Notes: generated by a model not told the origin, from the sequence alone. A stretch of DNA of 64,000 nt from Streptomyces sp. SM11 (GCF_002910905.1 NZ_NEUE01000293.1:16242-80241), one strand, 5' to 3'. Shown: positions 32,461 to 41,151, counted from the stretch's first letter. Numbers and translations: made by a program.

Positions 32461-33711
32461 TCAGAACACGTCCGGGCACCAGGGCCGCCGCCCCGTACGG
32501 AACACGGCATCCGCCGTCGTCGCCGCGCCCGCCTGCGACTCCTCGGCCCGGCCCAGGTCCACCAGCCGCCGCACGGACTCGTCGCCCAGGTACAGCGTGG
32601 ACAACTCCGCCACGCCCAGAGTCAGATCGGCGCTCCGGGTGGTCGGGGTGCAGCGCGCGCCGGAGGGCGAGGCGTCCAGCAGGAAGCGGCCGCCGGCCAG
32701 GCACGCTTCGTCCCGGACGTCCAGGACGAGCGACGCCTCGGTGCCGTAGCTCCGGGCCTCCAGGGCGCGCGGCACGTCCAGCATCCGCAGCCACAGCCAG
32801 TCCATGTTCGTGACCGGCCGGGCCGCGCGCGGGTCGGGGAGCAGCAGCGGGAGCAGGTCATCGGGGGCCCGGTTGCCGGAGCGGACGGTGGTGATCCAGT
32901 CGATCGAGCAGACGTAGTGCCACAGGGCCCGCTCGGCCGCCGGGTTCAGCGCGATCATGTCCCGTACGGAGGCGGTGTTCAGTGGCTGCCCCCCGTCGCC
33001 CCACTTGCCGTCCGCGCCGTACACCATCAGGCCGTCGACCTTGCCGTCGGCGGCACGGTGCACCACGTAGAAGGGCTCGGTCCACTTCTCGTGGTCCGGG
33101 CGGGGCGCGGCCCCCGTGCGCTGCCGCCACCAGCGCTCGCCGCGGTTGACGACGCCGGGCTGCCGGGCCGCCAGCGCTCCATGCACCTCGGGGCCGATCT
33201 TGCGGACGTCGGCACCGTCCACCATCTCGACGCGGCCGCCGCCCGCCGGCTGCCCGGAGCGGCGCGGGTCGAGGCCCGCCCGGTGCACGGAGACCTCCCA
33301 CTCGGCGTTCCAGGCGGCGGGGCCGAAGCCGTACCGCCCGTAGATCGGATACTCGGCGGCGATCAGCGAGGCGACCGGCTCGCCGCGCTCCTTGGCCGCC
33401 GCCAGGTCCGTCGCCATCATCCGGCTGAGCAGTCCGCGCCGGCGGTGTGTGGCCGTCACCGTCACCCCGCTGATCGCGTCGGCCCGCACGGTGGCCCCGC
33501 CGACCACGGTCAGCTCCTGGGCGAACGAGCGGAACGTCGCCACGCAGCGCCCGGCCTCGAAGGCGCCCTGCACACGGGAGAGATCGGCGTCGGCGAAACG
33601 GTCCGCGACGAGCTCCTCGCTCGGGGTGCCGGCCTCGAAGAAACCGGTCCCCACCGCCCTCATCCAGTCGGCGGTCTCGGACGCGGTGACGGTGCGGACA
33701 TCAAGGCTCAT
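32461..33711 (-). CDS. Eis-like GNAT N-acetyltransferase with sterol-carrier-like C-terminus
   Basis: A 416-aa protein of the Eis (enhanced intracellular survival) type. The N-terminal GNAT domain has VRADAISGVTVTATHRRRGLLSRMM (acetyl-CoA loop) and YPIYGRYGFGPA; a second GNAT-like domain follows, and a C-terminal domain (ARCTPTTRSADLTLGVAELSTLYLGDESVRRLVDLGR) ends with the terminal carboxylate DVF that Eis proteins use in catalysis. Mycobacterial Eis acetylates aminoglycosides and protein lysines; the substrate here is unknown. Confidence 0.88.
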   Translation of the reverse strand: MSLDVRTVTASETADWMRAVGTGFFEAGTPSEELVADRFADADLSRVQGAFEAGRCVATFRSFAQELTVVGGATVRADAISGVTVTATHRRRGLLSRMMATDLAAAKERGEPVASLIAAEYPIYGRYGFGPAAWNAEWEVSVHRAGLDPRRSGQPAGGGRVEMVDGADVRKIGPEVHGALAARQPGVVNRGERWWRQRTGAAPRPDHEKWTEPFYVVHRAADGKVDGLMVYGADGKWGDGGQPLNTASVRDMIALNPAAERALWHYVCSIDWITTVRSGNRAPDDLLPLLLPDPRAARPVTNMDWLWLRMLDVPRALEARSYGTEASLVLDVRDEACLAGGRFLLDASPSGARCTPTTRSADLTLGVAELSTLYLGDESVRRLVDLGRAEESQAGAATTADAVFRTGRRPWCPDVF

Positions 33712-33735
33712 TCCTCCACGCTACGCACGCACGCC

Positions 33736-34731
33736 TCAGAATGTCGCGCGAATTTCCCCGACCTCCGCCGCCCCGCCGAGCAGCGGCGAGCGTCCGACCC
33801 GGGCGACCACCGGGGCGTCCACGCCCAGCGTCTCCAGGGCGCGGGCCAGCACCGGGCCGAGCGCCCGGACCGCCCCGTCGTCGATCTTGAAGGCGAGGGC
33901 CCGGCCGTCGGCCAGGGCCACCGCTTGGACCGCCTCGGCACCCATCTTGGAGAGCGTCCCCGGTACCTCGCGCATCAGCCAGGTGTCCGGACGCCGGGTG
34001 CCCGCGACGTACTCCGGGTGGGCGCGCATGGCGTCCGCGACCCGGCGCTCGGCGCTCCCGGGCTCCGCCAGCACGAAGGACCGGAAGGCGCGGGCCAGGC
34101 CCGTCAGCCCGATCGCCATCAGCGGGGCCCCGCAGCCGTCCGTGCCGAGCGCCGCGACGGGCTCGCCCGCCGCCTCGGCGACGACCTGGCCCACGAGCTG
34201 CTGGAGCGGGTGGGCGGGGTCGAGGTAGGTCGCGGTGTCCCAGCCGTTGCGGACGCAGACGGCGAGCATGGCCGCGTGCTTGCCGGAGCAGTTCATCGTG
34301 ATCCGCTCGCGTACGTTCCCGGCGGCGAGGTAGGCCTCCGCCTCCACCGCGTCCAGCGGCAGGTCCGGCGGGGTCTGGAGGTCGGCGGTGCTCAGTCCGT
34401 GCTCGGCGAGCATCTTCCGCACGAGGCCGAGGTGGAAGGGCTCCCCGGAGTGGCTCGCGGCGGCCAGTGCCAGCCGTTCGCCCGAGAGGTCGAGGCCGGC
34501 CCGGAGGATCGCGGCGGCCTGCATCGGCTTGTTGGAGGACCGGGGGAAGACCGGCGCCGCCGGATCGCCGATCGCCCGCTGCACGCTGCCGTCGGCGGCC
34601 AGCAGGACCAGCGATCCCCGGTGGTGTCCCTCCGTGAACCCGGAACGCACGACCTCGGCCAGGACGGGCGGGGCGGGGGCCGGGGCGGAGGATGCGGGGG
34701 ATATGGCGGACGGGGCGTCGATGGACGTCAT
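33736..34731 (-). CDS. Asparaginase of the asparaginase II family
   Basis: A 331-aa protein: VVRSGFTEGHHRGSLVLLAADG, VFPRSSNKPMQAAAILRAGL, LALAAASHSGEPFHL, ITMNCSGKHAAMLAVCVRNGW, GTDGCGAPLMAIGLTGLARAF. These match the bacterial asparaginase II family (pfam06089), which hydrolyses L-asparagine to aspartate and ammonia. An Ala/Pro/Ser-rich N-terminal tail precedes the fold. ATG 34731 has GGAAGG upstream. It lies next to rsiG in the conserved order. Confidence 0.85.
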   Translation of the reverse strand: MTSIDAPSAISPASSAPAPAPPVLAEVVRSGFTEGHHRGSLVLLAADGSVQRAIGDPAAPVFPRSSNKPMQAAAILRAGLDLSGERLALAAASHSGEPFHLGLVRKMLAEHGLSTADLQTPPDLPLDAVEAEAYLAAGNVRERITMNCSGKHAAMLAVCVRNGWDTATYLDPAHPLQQLVGQVVAEAAGEPVAALGTDGCGAPLMAIGLTGLARAFRSFVLAEPGSAERRVADAMRAHPEYVAGTRRPDTWLMREVPGTLSKMGAEAVQAVALADGRALAFKIDDGAVRALGPVLARALETLGVDAPVVARVGRSPLLGGAAEVGEIRATF

Positions 34732-34780
34732 GGTGGCCTTCCGGGGACGGGGTGCGGGACCCGCGCCCGGAAGGATCGCT

Positions 34781-35488
34781 TCAGGCGAGCAGGTCGTCCA
34801 CTTGTGCTTCCCCGTCACGGTACCTGCGGGCGATCTCCGCGCTGCAATCGTCGGCGGTGCGCTGGAGCTCGTGACGGCGACGTGAGACCTGCTGTTCGTA
34901 GCGGACGAGCCGCCCCATCGCCGTGTGCAGTTCCTCGTCCGTCCGGGCGTCCAGATCGGACAGTTCGACCTCGGCGAGGGTCTCGGCGGCGAGCTGCCGG
35001 AACTCGTCGCCGCGCGGTGTCCTCAGCGTGACGTGCCGGGCGGAGGAGCGGTGCCGGGACGGGGTGTCGGCCAGGATCTCCGAGAGCCGGTCGACCACCG
35101 CCGCGTCCTCCACGGGCCCCGCCTCCGGATCCCGGCGGCGGGCCAGTTCGGCTCGGAGGATGTCGATCCGTCCCTGCACCAGCCGGCGTACGTAGCCGAT
35201 ATCGGCCTCGTCGCGCTGGGCGTCCCGGCGCAGCGTCCGCAGCTCCGGCAGCCGCAGCCCGCCGAAGCCCGCGTCCCCGCCGGCCTGCTCGGGCACGGTG
35301 GCGGGCCCGGGCACGGGGCCGGACACGGGGCCGGACACGGGGCCGGACACGGGACCCTGAGCTGGCGGCGGCAGGGGTACGGGACTCTCCCCTGGCAGAC
35401 TGCGCTGTACGGGTGACCGCAGGATGCTGGTGCGGTGACGTGCGCCCGGTACGGCACCGGGAGATTGTCCGGCTCCATATGTACTCAT
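34781..35488 (-). CDS. rsiG: RsiG-type c-di-GMP-dependent anti-sigma factor (AmfC-like)
   Basis: A 235-aa protein. In Streptomyces RsiG holds the sporulation sigma factor WhiG inactive when loaded with c-di-GMP. Its signature E-x3-S-x2-R-x3-Q-x3-D occurs once on each of two antiparallel helices. The second copy is intact (EQQVSRRRHELQRTADD, about residues 206-222). The first copy reads EADIGYVRRLVQGRID (about 94-109), with Gly in place of Ser. The N-terminal part is a Pro/Gly/Ser-rich tail with a 4-fold GPVSGPV-type repeat (35311-35354). ATG 35488 follows GGACGGAAC. Older annotations call it AmfC, aerial-mycelium formation. Confidence 0.85.
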   Translation of the reverse strand: MSTYGAGQSPGAVPGARHRTSILRSPVQRSLPGESPVPLPPPAQGPVSGPVSGPVSGPVPGPATVPEQAGGDAGFGGLRLPELRTLRRDAQRDEADIGYVRRLVQGRIDILRAELARRRDPEAGPVEDAAVVDRLSEILADTPSRHRSSARHVTLRTPRGDEFRQLAAETLAEVELSDLDARTDEELHTAMGRLVRYEQQVSRRRHELQRTADDCSAEIARRYRDGEAQVDDLLA

Positions 35489-35603
35489 GCTGTTCCGTCC
35501 CCTCGACCGGTGCGTCGGCACACCGACATCGTGCATCGTGCCACTCCGCACCGTGCCGATGCAGGTGCTCTGTACCCGTTCAGCCCAAGATAGGTTGGTC
35601 TGT

Positions 35604-36053
35604 ATGCGTGCAGTGGTACAGAGAGTGGACGGCGCGACCGTCTCCGTCGCCGGTGCGACGGACGACCCCTCGACCCCCGGGATCGTCGGGGAGATCGTCG
35701 GTGAGGGCCTGTGTGTGCTGGTGGGGGTCACCCATGACGACACCCCGGAGAAGGCGGCGCAGCTTGCCCGCAAGCTCTGGTCGGTGCGCATCCTGGAGGG
35801 CGAGAAGTCCTGTTCGGATGTGAATGCGCCCCTCCTGGTGATTTCTCAGTTCACTCTCTACGGGGACGCCCGCAAGGGTCGGCGGCCCACCTGGAACGCC
35901 GCGGCGCCGGGCGAGGTCGCCGAGCCGCTGGTGGACGAGGTCGTGGCGCGGCTGCGGGCGCTGGGGGCGCAGGTGGAGACGGGCCGGTTCGGAGCGGACA
36001 TGCGGGTCTCGCTCACGAATCACGGCCCGTTCACAGTGATCATCGAGGTGTAG
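35604..36053 (+). CDS. dtd: D-aminoacyl-tRNA deacylase
   Basis: A 149-aa protein of the DTD family that hydrolyses D-Tyr and other D-amino acids (and Gly) from mischarged tRNA. Both family motifs are present: SQFTLYGDARKGRRP (SQxTL, active-site Thr) and the terminal NHGPFT (NxGPxT). It is slightly compact between GE and LVVSQ relative to E. coli. A TAGGTT -10-like element sits some ten bases before ATG 35604 and no ribosome site is seen, so the transcript may be leaderless. Confidence 0.93.
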   Translation: MRAVVQRVDGATVSVAGATDDPSTPGIVGEIVGEGLCVLVGVTHDDTPEKAAQLARKLWSVRILEGEKSCSDVNAPLLVISQFTLYGDARKGRRPTWNAAAPGEVAEPLVDEVVARLRALGAQVETGRFGADMRVSLTNHGPFTVIIEV

Positions 36054-36077
36054 CCGTACGCGGACGGGGGCGGCCCG

Positions 36078-37043
36078 CTACGGCTCGACGACCGTCTCCT
36101 GGGCGGCCGCCGTGTCCCCGGCGAGCAACTCCGCGTCGACGGCCACGTTCCGCTTGACCAGGGCCAGGGCGATCGGACCCAGCTCGTGGTGGCGGGCCGA
36201 GGTGGTGATGAAGCCGAGCTGGCGGCCCTCCTGGCCGTCGGCGGCCAGCCGCACCGGCGTCCCGTGTCCGGGCAGATGCACCTCGCTGCCGTCAAGGTGC
36301 AGGAAGACGAGCCGGCGCGGCGGCTTCCCCAGGTTGTGGACGCGGGCCACGGTCTCCTGACCCCGGTAGCAGCCCTTCTGGAGGTGGACGGCGCTGCCGA
36401 TCCAGCCCAGCTCGTGCGGGATGGTGCGGTGGTCGGTCTCGAAGCCGACGCGCGGCCGGTGCCCCTCGACGCGCAGCGCCTCGTACGCCAGGATCCCGGC
36501 GACGGGGCCGCCCGCGGCGGCGAACGCCTCCAGGTCCGGGCGCGGCAGGAACAGGTCCCGGCCCTGCGGGGTCTCCCGTACGGCCACTCCGTCCGGGACC
36601 TCCGCGATGGAGCCGGCGGGGAGGTGGACGACCGCGATGTCCCCGGTGCGGTCGGCGACCTCGACCCGGTAGAAGAACTTCATCGACTCCAGGTAGGCGA
36701 TCAGGTCGTCCTGGGTGTCCGGTTCGACGTGCATCCACACCGTCGTACCGTCGTCCACCAGGTACATCGCGTGCTCGATGTGCCCGTTGGCGGTGAGGAT
36801 GAGCGCCTCGGTGGCCTGGTGCGGGGCGAGGTCGCTGACGTGTTGGGTGAGCAGCAGGTGCAGCCAGGCCAGCCGGTCGCCGCCGGTGACGGTGACGACG
36901 CCCCGGTGGGAGAGGTCGACGAAGCCGTTGCCGTCGGCGAGGGCGCGTTGCTCGCGGAACAGGTCGCCGTAATGCGCGGCGACACCTTCGTCGCGGCCTT
37001 CGGCAGGAACGGCGCCGGGCAGGGACAGCAGGGGGCTCTTCAT
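36078..37043 (-). CDS. ygfZ: YgfZ-type folate-binding protein
   Basis: A 321-aa tetrahydrofolate-binding protein of the GcvT/YgfZ fold, needed for repair or assembly of certain Fe-S enzymes. The diagnostic motif KGCYRGQE is at about residues 224-231, with DLSHRGVVTVTGGDRLAWLHLLLTQHV near the start. It is convergent with dtd (24-bp gap) and lies next to nur, as in other Streptomyces. Confidence 0.9.
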   Translation of the reverse strand: MKSPLLSLPGAVPAEGRDEGVAAHYGDLFREQRALADGNGFVDLSHRGVVTVTGGDRLAWLHLLLTQHVSDLAPHQATEALILTANGHIEHAMYLVDDGTTVWMHVEPDTQDDLIAYLESMKFFYRVEVADRTGDIAVVHLPAGSIAEVPDGVAVRETPQGRDLFLPRPDLEAFAAAGGPVAGILAYEALRVEGHRPRVGFETDHRTIPHELGWIGSAVHLQKGCYRGQETVARVHNLGKPPRRLVFLHLDGSEVHLPGHGTPVRLAADGQEGRQLGFITTSARHHELGPIALALVKRNVAVDAELLAGDTAAAQETVVEP

Positions 37044-37052
37044 GCGCCCAGC

Positions 37053-37577
37053 CTACGACTTGGCGGACGCGTCCTTCGCTGGCGTGTTCGTACCGGAGCC
37101 GACGGCGCCGCCCCCGGTCCCGTCGGCGGCCCCGTCCACAGCCGCCTTCGCAGCAGCTTCCGTGGCTGTGCAGCCCGCGCACCGGCCGAAGATCGCGAAG
37201 TGCTTCATGTCCGTCTCGAAGCCGAAATCGGCGCGCAGCTTCGCGGTGAACTCGGTGACGACGGACAGATCCGCCTCGATGACGTCCGCACAGTCCCGGC
37301 AGACGAGATGGATGTGGTGGTGCCGGTCGGCCAGGTGGTACGACGGGGCGCCGTGCCCCAGATGGGCGTGGCTGACCAGACCGAGCTCCTCCAAGAGCTC
37401 CAGGGTCCGGTACACCGTGGAGATGTTCACGCCGGACGCGGTCCTGCGCACCTCGCACAGGATGTCGTCCGGCGTCCCGTGCTCCAGGGCGTCGACCGCC
37501 TCAAGGACGAGCTGACGCTGGGGCGTCAGCCGGTAACCGCGCTGCCGAAGATCGGTCTTCCAGTCGGTGCTCACCAC
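37053..37577 (-). CDS. nur: Nickel-responsive Fur-family repressor Nur
   Basis: A 174-aa Fur-family regulator. The HTH is LTPQRQLVLEAVDALEHGTPDDIL, with GVNISTVYRTLELLEELGLV; the metal-site region is DRHHHIHLVCRDCADVIEADL, and two CxxC pairs are present (CRDC, CAGC). Sequence and gene order next to ygfZ match Nur, which uses Ni(II) to repress nickel uptake and the Fe-superoxide dismutase gene. A ~25-residue Ala/Gly tail extends the C-terminus. The start is GTG-GTG (37577); TACACT lies about ten bases upstream, consistent with a leaderless message. Confidence 0.88.
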   Translation of the reverse strand: MVSTDWKTDLRQRGYRLTPQRQLVLEAVDALEHGTPDDILCEVRRTASGVNISTVYRTLELLEELGLVSHAHLGHGAPSYHLADRHHHIHLVCRDCADVIEADLSVVTEFTAKLRADFGFETDMKHFAIFGRCAGCTATEAAAKAAVDGAADGTGGGAVGSGTNTPAKDASAKS

Positions 37578-37635
37578 AGGCCCAGTGTAGAGCGGGGTGA
37601 GCACCTGCCAGCAGTGCTCGTCCGGGACGGGCTCC

Positions 37636-38208
37636 TTACTTGAAGAACGCGATGCCGTCGTCCGGCATGTCATCGAGGTTCCGCGCCATCTCGGCGACCT
37701 CTTCCGGGGTGACGACCTTCTTCAGGTGTGCCGACATGTACGGGCGCAGCTTGACCTCGGGCGTGGCCTTCTCGCCGACCCACATGAGGTCGCTCTTGAC
37801 GTACCCGTAGAGCCGCTTGCCGCCGCTGTACGGGCCGGAGGCCGCCGTGCGGGCCACCGCGTCGGTGACCAGGTCGATCTGCGGCTTCTGGTCGGCCAGC
37901 TCGCCGTACCAGATCTCGATGACGCCCTGGTCGCGGGCCATGACGACCTCGACCTTGCGGTCCTTGTCGATGCGCCAGTAGCCGGTCTCCGTCTCCAGCG
38001 GCCGGACCTGCTTGCCCTCCTCGTCCAGGACCCAGGTGCGGGAGACGTACTCCAGGAAGTCACGGCCGTCGTGGCTGAAGGTGACTTCCTGGCCGAAGTT
38101 GCACTTCTCGGCGCCGGGGAAGTCGGACACGCCCGCGCCCGCCCAGTTGCCGAGGAGGAAGGCCAGCGGGACGAGGTCCGGGTGGAGGTCGGACGGAATC
38201 TCGATCAT
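37636..38208 (-). CDS. Nitrobindin-like FABP-family heme-binding protein
   Basis: A 190-aa beta-barrel protein. FLLGNWAGAGVSDFPG near residue 17 fits the GxWxGxG motif of nitrobindins, followed by GQEVTFSHDGRDFLEYVSRTWVLD and the paired strands of a 10-strand FABP-like barrel. The final heme-ligating His of classic nitrobindins is not obvious (C-terminus SAHLKKVVTPEEVAEMARN), so ligand binding is uncertain. Confidence 0.82.
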   Translation of the reverse strand: MIEIPSDLHPDLVPLAFLLGNWAGAGVSDFPGAEKCNFGQEVTFSHDGRDFLEYVSRTWVLDEEGKQVRPLETETGYWRIDKDRKVEVVMARDQGVIEIWYGELADQKPQIDLVTDAVARTAASGPYSGGKRLYGYVKSDLMWVGEKATPEVKLRPYMSAHLKKVVTPEEVAEMARNLDDMPDDGIAFFK

Positions 38209-38284
38209 GAACGGCTCAGACGATCTGTGAGGGAGGGGCGGAACGGTCCGGTGCGGACCGGGTGCGGGCCGGGTACGACGAGGG

Positions 38285-38386
38285 TCAGCGCTGGCCCTGG
38301 TACAGCTTCTTCACGGTGAGCGCGGCGAAGGCGGTGACGCCCACGCAGACCAGGATCAGCAGGGCGGAGAAGAATGCCTCAAGCAC
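38285..38386 (-). CDS. Small single-span membrane protein (33 aa)
   Basis: GTG 38386, preceded by GAGGAG, opens a 33-codon frame: N-terminal LEAFFSALLILVCVGVTAFAA is one membrane helix, then a short basic tail LTVKKLYQGQR, stop TGA at 38287-38285. Codon third positions are G/C-rich as in real genes. It lies in the 293-bp space between the nitrobindin-like gene and the three tandem membrane protein genes. Function unknown; such miniproteins often bind larger membrane proteins. Confidence 0.7.
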   Translation of the reverse strand: MLEAFFSALLILVCVGVTAFAALTVKKLYQGQR

Positions 38387-38424
38387 AGGGGGCTCCTCGT
38401 GACGAGCGGGTGGCGGCAGTAGCA

Positions 38425-38462
38425 GGGCCGGGCCCCCAGCCTAATGGGTGGGGGCCCGGCCC
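38425..38462. terminator. Terminator after the three-paralogue operon
   Basis: GGGCCGGGCCCCCA and TGGGGGCCCGGCCC form 14-bp perfect arms around a 10-nt loop, 40 bp beyond the stop of the last gene of the minus-strand operon. Confidence 0.8.
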
Positions 38463-38501
38463 TCTCGTCCAGGTGTCGGCCGCGGGCCGCTGCCGCGGGT
38501 C

Positions 38502-39392
38502 TCAGACGAGCAGCTGGTGCTGCAGGATCAGCGTCTGATGGAAGGGGATGCGGGCCGTCTCCCGCTTCCCGGCGCGCTCGTGCACGACGAGGGCGATCGT
38601 GTCCCCCGCCAGGGTGTACGCCTGCCGGACGTGCTCGGCTCCGAAGGGCGCCTGCTCGGCGAAGACGTACGAGGAGAGGTTCTCGATGTTGTTGTCCGAG
38701 CCCCAGCCGTCGTCGAACTCCATGGTGTCCGTACGGTCCAGCGGCGTACCGGCCGAAGCACCCACGTTCAGGTCGTCGAGCACGCGGCTCGCGAACGCCG
38801 TCGAGTTGAACCGCACCAGGTAGATCCGGGACGTCGTGCCGTCCGGCATGGTCCAGCCGCGGGCCGCGATGTGACGCGGAGCGGCGTCCTTCAGGAGCTG
38901 GGACACCGACTTCCGGTCCTGCGGCCGGTAGGCGTCGAGATACGTCTCCGTGGAGATCCAGCCGCCGGTCAGCTTCTTGTCCGGCACCGCTCCGGCAGGG
39001 GCTGGCAGCAGCAGGTCGCGCAGGTCGGCGTGGTGGATCTCGGCCGGGTTGCCGGCCGAGAACGGCCGGGGCGAACCGGCCGGGAGCGGGGGCAGCGTCA
39101 GCTCCGGGTAGTCCCAGCGGCCGTCGCCCTCGGTGGCGAGCCCGGGGACGTCGGTCCGCTCCAGGGAGGCGATCCCGAAGGCGGTACCGGTGCCCAGCAC
39201 CCCGAACGCCAGCGCGGCGGCCGTCCACCGCGCCACGGCGCGCAGGACCCGCCGGGGCGGCTTCGGCGACGCGTCGGCCGCACCGGGCGGCACGGGCGGG
39301 GCCGCGGGCGTGGTGTCGGACGTGGCCTCGGGCGCGGCCTCGGGCATGGCAGGAGTCGCCACCGCCTCGGGGTTCGCCGTCTGCTCGCTCAT
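38502..39392 (-). CDS. Membrane-anchored protein, tandem paralogue 3
   Basis: A 296-aa protein: Pro/Ala/Thr-rich cytoplasmic tail (~45 residues), one membrane span (ARWTAAALAFGVLGTGTAFGIA, ~54-75), then an extracytoplasmic domain with ADLRDLLLPAPAGAVPDKKL, SVSQLLKDAAPRHIAARGW and FASRVLDDLN. Its plan and short motifs recur in the two genes upstream. ATG 39392 overlaps the stop of paralogue 2 (ATGA). Function unknown; one-span sensors or cell-envelope partners are possible. Confidence 0.78.
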   Translation of the reverse strand: MSEQTANPEAVATPAMPEAAPEATSDTTPAAPPVPPGAADASPKPPRRVLRAVARWTAAALAFGVLGTGTAFGIASLERTDVPGLATEGDGRWDYPELTLPPLPAGSPRPFSAGNPAEIHHADLRDLLLPAPAGAVPDKKLTGGWISTETYLDAYRPQDRKSVSQLLKDAAPRHIAARGWTMPDGTTSRIYLVRFNSTAFASRVLDDLNVGASAGTPLDRTDTMEFDDGWGSDNNIENLSSYVFAEQAPFGAEHVRQAYTLAGDTIALVVHERAGKRETARIPFHQTLILQHQLLV

Positions 39393-40249
39393 ATGTACTC
39401 CCCCGGGGACACGATGTGGTCGAGCTGGTCCTTCACCAGGTCCCCGACGTCGGACGGGCTGAACGGCTTGCTGCCGCTCGCGTTCACGGCGACCGAGGTC
39501 TCTCCGTCGTACGCGATGCAGATGACGCCGTCGAGGGTTTCCTTGTCGCCCTTGGGCAGCCGGTAGCAGGAAACCTTCTTGTGGCCGTCGACCGACGGCC
39601 CCTTGCGGAACGCGTCGATGCCGTCCAGCAGCTTCTTGCGGGTCAGATAGGTCTCGCGGACCGCTCGCTTGTCCTGCATCTTCACGATCTGGACGTTCAC
39701 GACGAGGTCATGGGCGTCCGAGACGTACGAGCGCTGCGCGATGCCCCGGACCCGGAGCTTCTCGACGGACTTGTTCAGCGCGCGGCGGTCCTTCCCGGCC
39801 AGGCCGCGCCCCATCTCCTTCATCGCGGCGGTGGCCTTGGCGCCGCTCGTCTCGCTGTCGTTGCCGAGCTCGCCGATGTCCGGGCCGAGCCGGTAGCCCT
39901 CGGGCACCGGGAGCAGGAGCTTGGTCAGCTCGCTGTCGTGGCGGCCCCGGGACGGCTCGCCCGCCGGATCCTTGCCTGCGGGGGCGCGGTCCTCGTCCCA
40001 GACGGTCGTCGTGACCGTCCGGTCGGCGGTGTCCACGGTGTTCTTCGTGTAGGCGGCCGCGCCGCCCACCGCCCCGAGCACCAGGACGACGGGCAGCACG
40101 GTCAGCACCACCCGGCGCCCTCGGCCGGGGGCGGGCGGGGGTACGGGCGCGGCGTCGGGCTCAGTCGCGGGCACGGGCGCGGCGTCCGGCGCGGGCGACC
40201 CGTTCGGCTCGGTCGGCTCGGTCACGGGGCGCGTCTCGTCGTCGTTCAC
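39389..40249 (-). CDS. Membrane-anchored protein, tandem paralogue 2
   Basis: A 286-aa protein with acidic/Pro-rich N-terminal tail, one membrane span (VVLTVLPVVLVLGAVGGAAAY, ~49-69) and an extracytoplasmic part sharing ELTKLLLPVPEGYRLGPDIGELGND, TYLTRKKLLDGIDAFRKG and a C-terminal FSPSDVGDLVKDQLDHIVSPG with its neighbours. Two cysteines (VSCYRLPK, GVICIAYD) may form a disulfide. ATG-type starts overlap neighbours by four bases on both sides, so all three products are made together. Confidence 0.78.
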   Translation of the reverse strand: MNDDETRPVTEPTEPNGSPAPDAAPVPATEPDAAPVPPPAPGRGRRVVLTVLPVVLVLGAVGGAAAYTKNTVDTADRTVTTTVWDEDRAPAGKDPAGEPSRGRHDSELTKLLLPVPEGYRLGPDIGELGNDSETSGAKATAAMKEMGRGLAGKDRRALNKSVEKLRVRGIAQRSYVSDAHDLVVNVQIVKMQDKRAVRETYLTRKKLLDGIDAFRKGPSVDGHKKVSCYRLPKGDKETLDGVICIAYDGETSVAVNASGSKPFSPSDVGDLVKDQLDHIVSPGEYI

Positions 40250-41151
40250 AGCCGCTCCAGCTGTCGCTCGGCCAGTGTCCGGATGTCCTTCTTGCTGATC
40301 GGGACGGTGTCGTGGATGTTGATGTCGAGCGCGATGTCGCCGCGCACCGCCAGGGCCCTGGCATGGTAGGCGGGCAGATAGCCGGCCTTCCGCTCGACCT
40401 TGTACAGGAAATAGCGGCCTTCGCGGCTTCCCTCGATCGGATCGCCCGGGTTGCCCGCGCCTTCTTTGTCCGGCATGTAGAACATCTGGTCGGCGAAGTG
40501 GTCGGACGCGCCGAGCACGTCGCTCGACCGGAACTGGATCAGATGGACGACCGTCTCGCGGTACTGCCCCTGCTGCCAGGCGGCCGACGCCACCCGTCGC
40601 AGCCCGAGCCCGGCCAGCGACTCGAACATGTAGTGCGGGTCCTCGTAGAAGCCCTCGGCATACTGGCCGATCGGCTCCCAGCCGTCCTCGATGCCCAGTT
40701 TGCCGGTGAGCTTCTTCGCGCCCTTGGGCCGGTCGACGAGCAGCTTGCGCAGGTCGCCGTCCGTCCTGACCTGCCGGTCCTGGGCCGCGGGCAGCGGAGC
40801 CGGGGTCTGATCGGCGGCCGCCGGCTTCGCCGGGTAGCCGAGGCCGGGCTGCGACAGGGCGGCCAGCGGCGTCGGCGCCCGCTCCGCCTGGACGCCGTAG
40901 CCGACGGCGGCCCCGCCCGAGATTCCGAGCAGCGCCGCCGCCGTGATGATCAGCGTCGTACGACCGCGCGGCCGGCGGCGTACGGGCGCACCGGACGCGG
41001 CGGGCGGGACGAGCGGTTCGGCCGGTGGGGCCGGTGGGGCTGGTGGGGCTGGTGGGGCTGGTGGGGCTGGTGGGGCCGACACGGGTGCGGGCCCCATCGG
41101 CGTGGTCGCGGACCCTTCCGGCGCGGCAGGAGTGGTGTCGTTCTGTTCCAA
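40246..41151 (-). CDS. Membrane-anchored protein, tandem paralogue 1
   Basis: A 301-aa protein. The cytoplasmic tail includes a PPAPPAPPAPPAP run encoded by a 9-bp tandem repeat near 41030-41076. One span follows (TTLIITAAALLGISGGAAVGYG, ~64-85), then LRKLLVDRPKGAKKLTGKLGIEDGWEPIG, a motif region shared by the paralogues, and a terminal DIHNTVP-like segment (DINIHDTVPISKKDIRTLAERQLERL). It heads the operon. Function unknown. Confidence 0.78.
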   Translation of the reverse strand: MEQNDTTPAAPEGSATTPMGPAPVSAPPAPPAPPAPPAPPAPPAEPLVPPAASGAPVRRRPRGRTTLIITAAALLGISGGAAVGYGVQAERAPTPLAALSQPGLGYPAKPAAADQTPAPLPAAQDRQVRTDGDLRKLLVDRPKGAKKLTGKLGIEDGWEPIGQYAEGFYEDPHYMFESLAGLGLRRVASAAWQQGQYRETVVHLIQFRSSDVLGASDHFADQMFYMPDKEGAGNPGDPIEGSREGRYFLYKVERKAGYLPAYHARALAVRGDIALDINIHDTVPISKKDIRTLAERQLERL

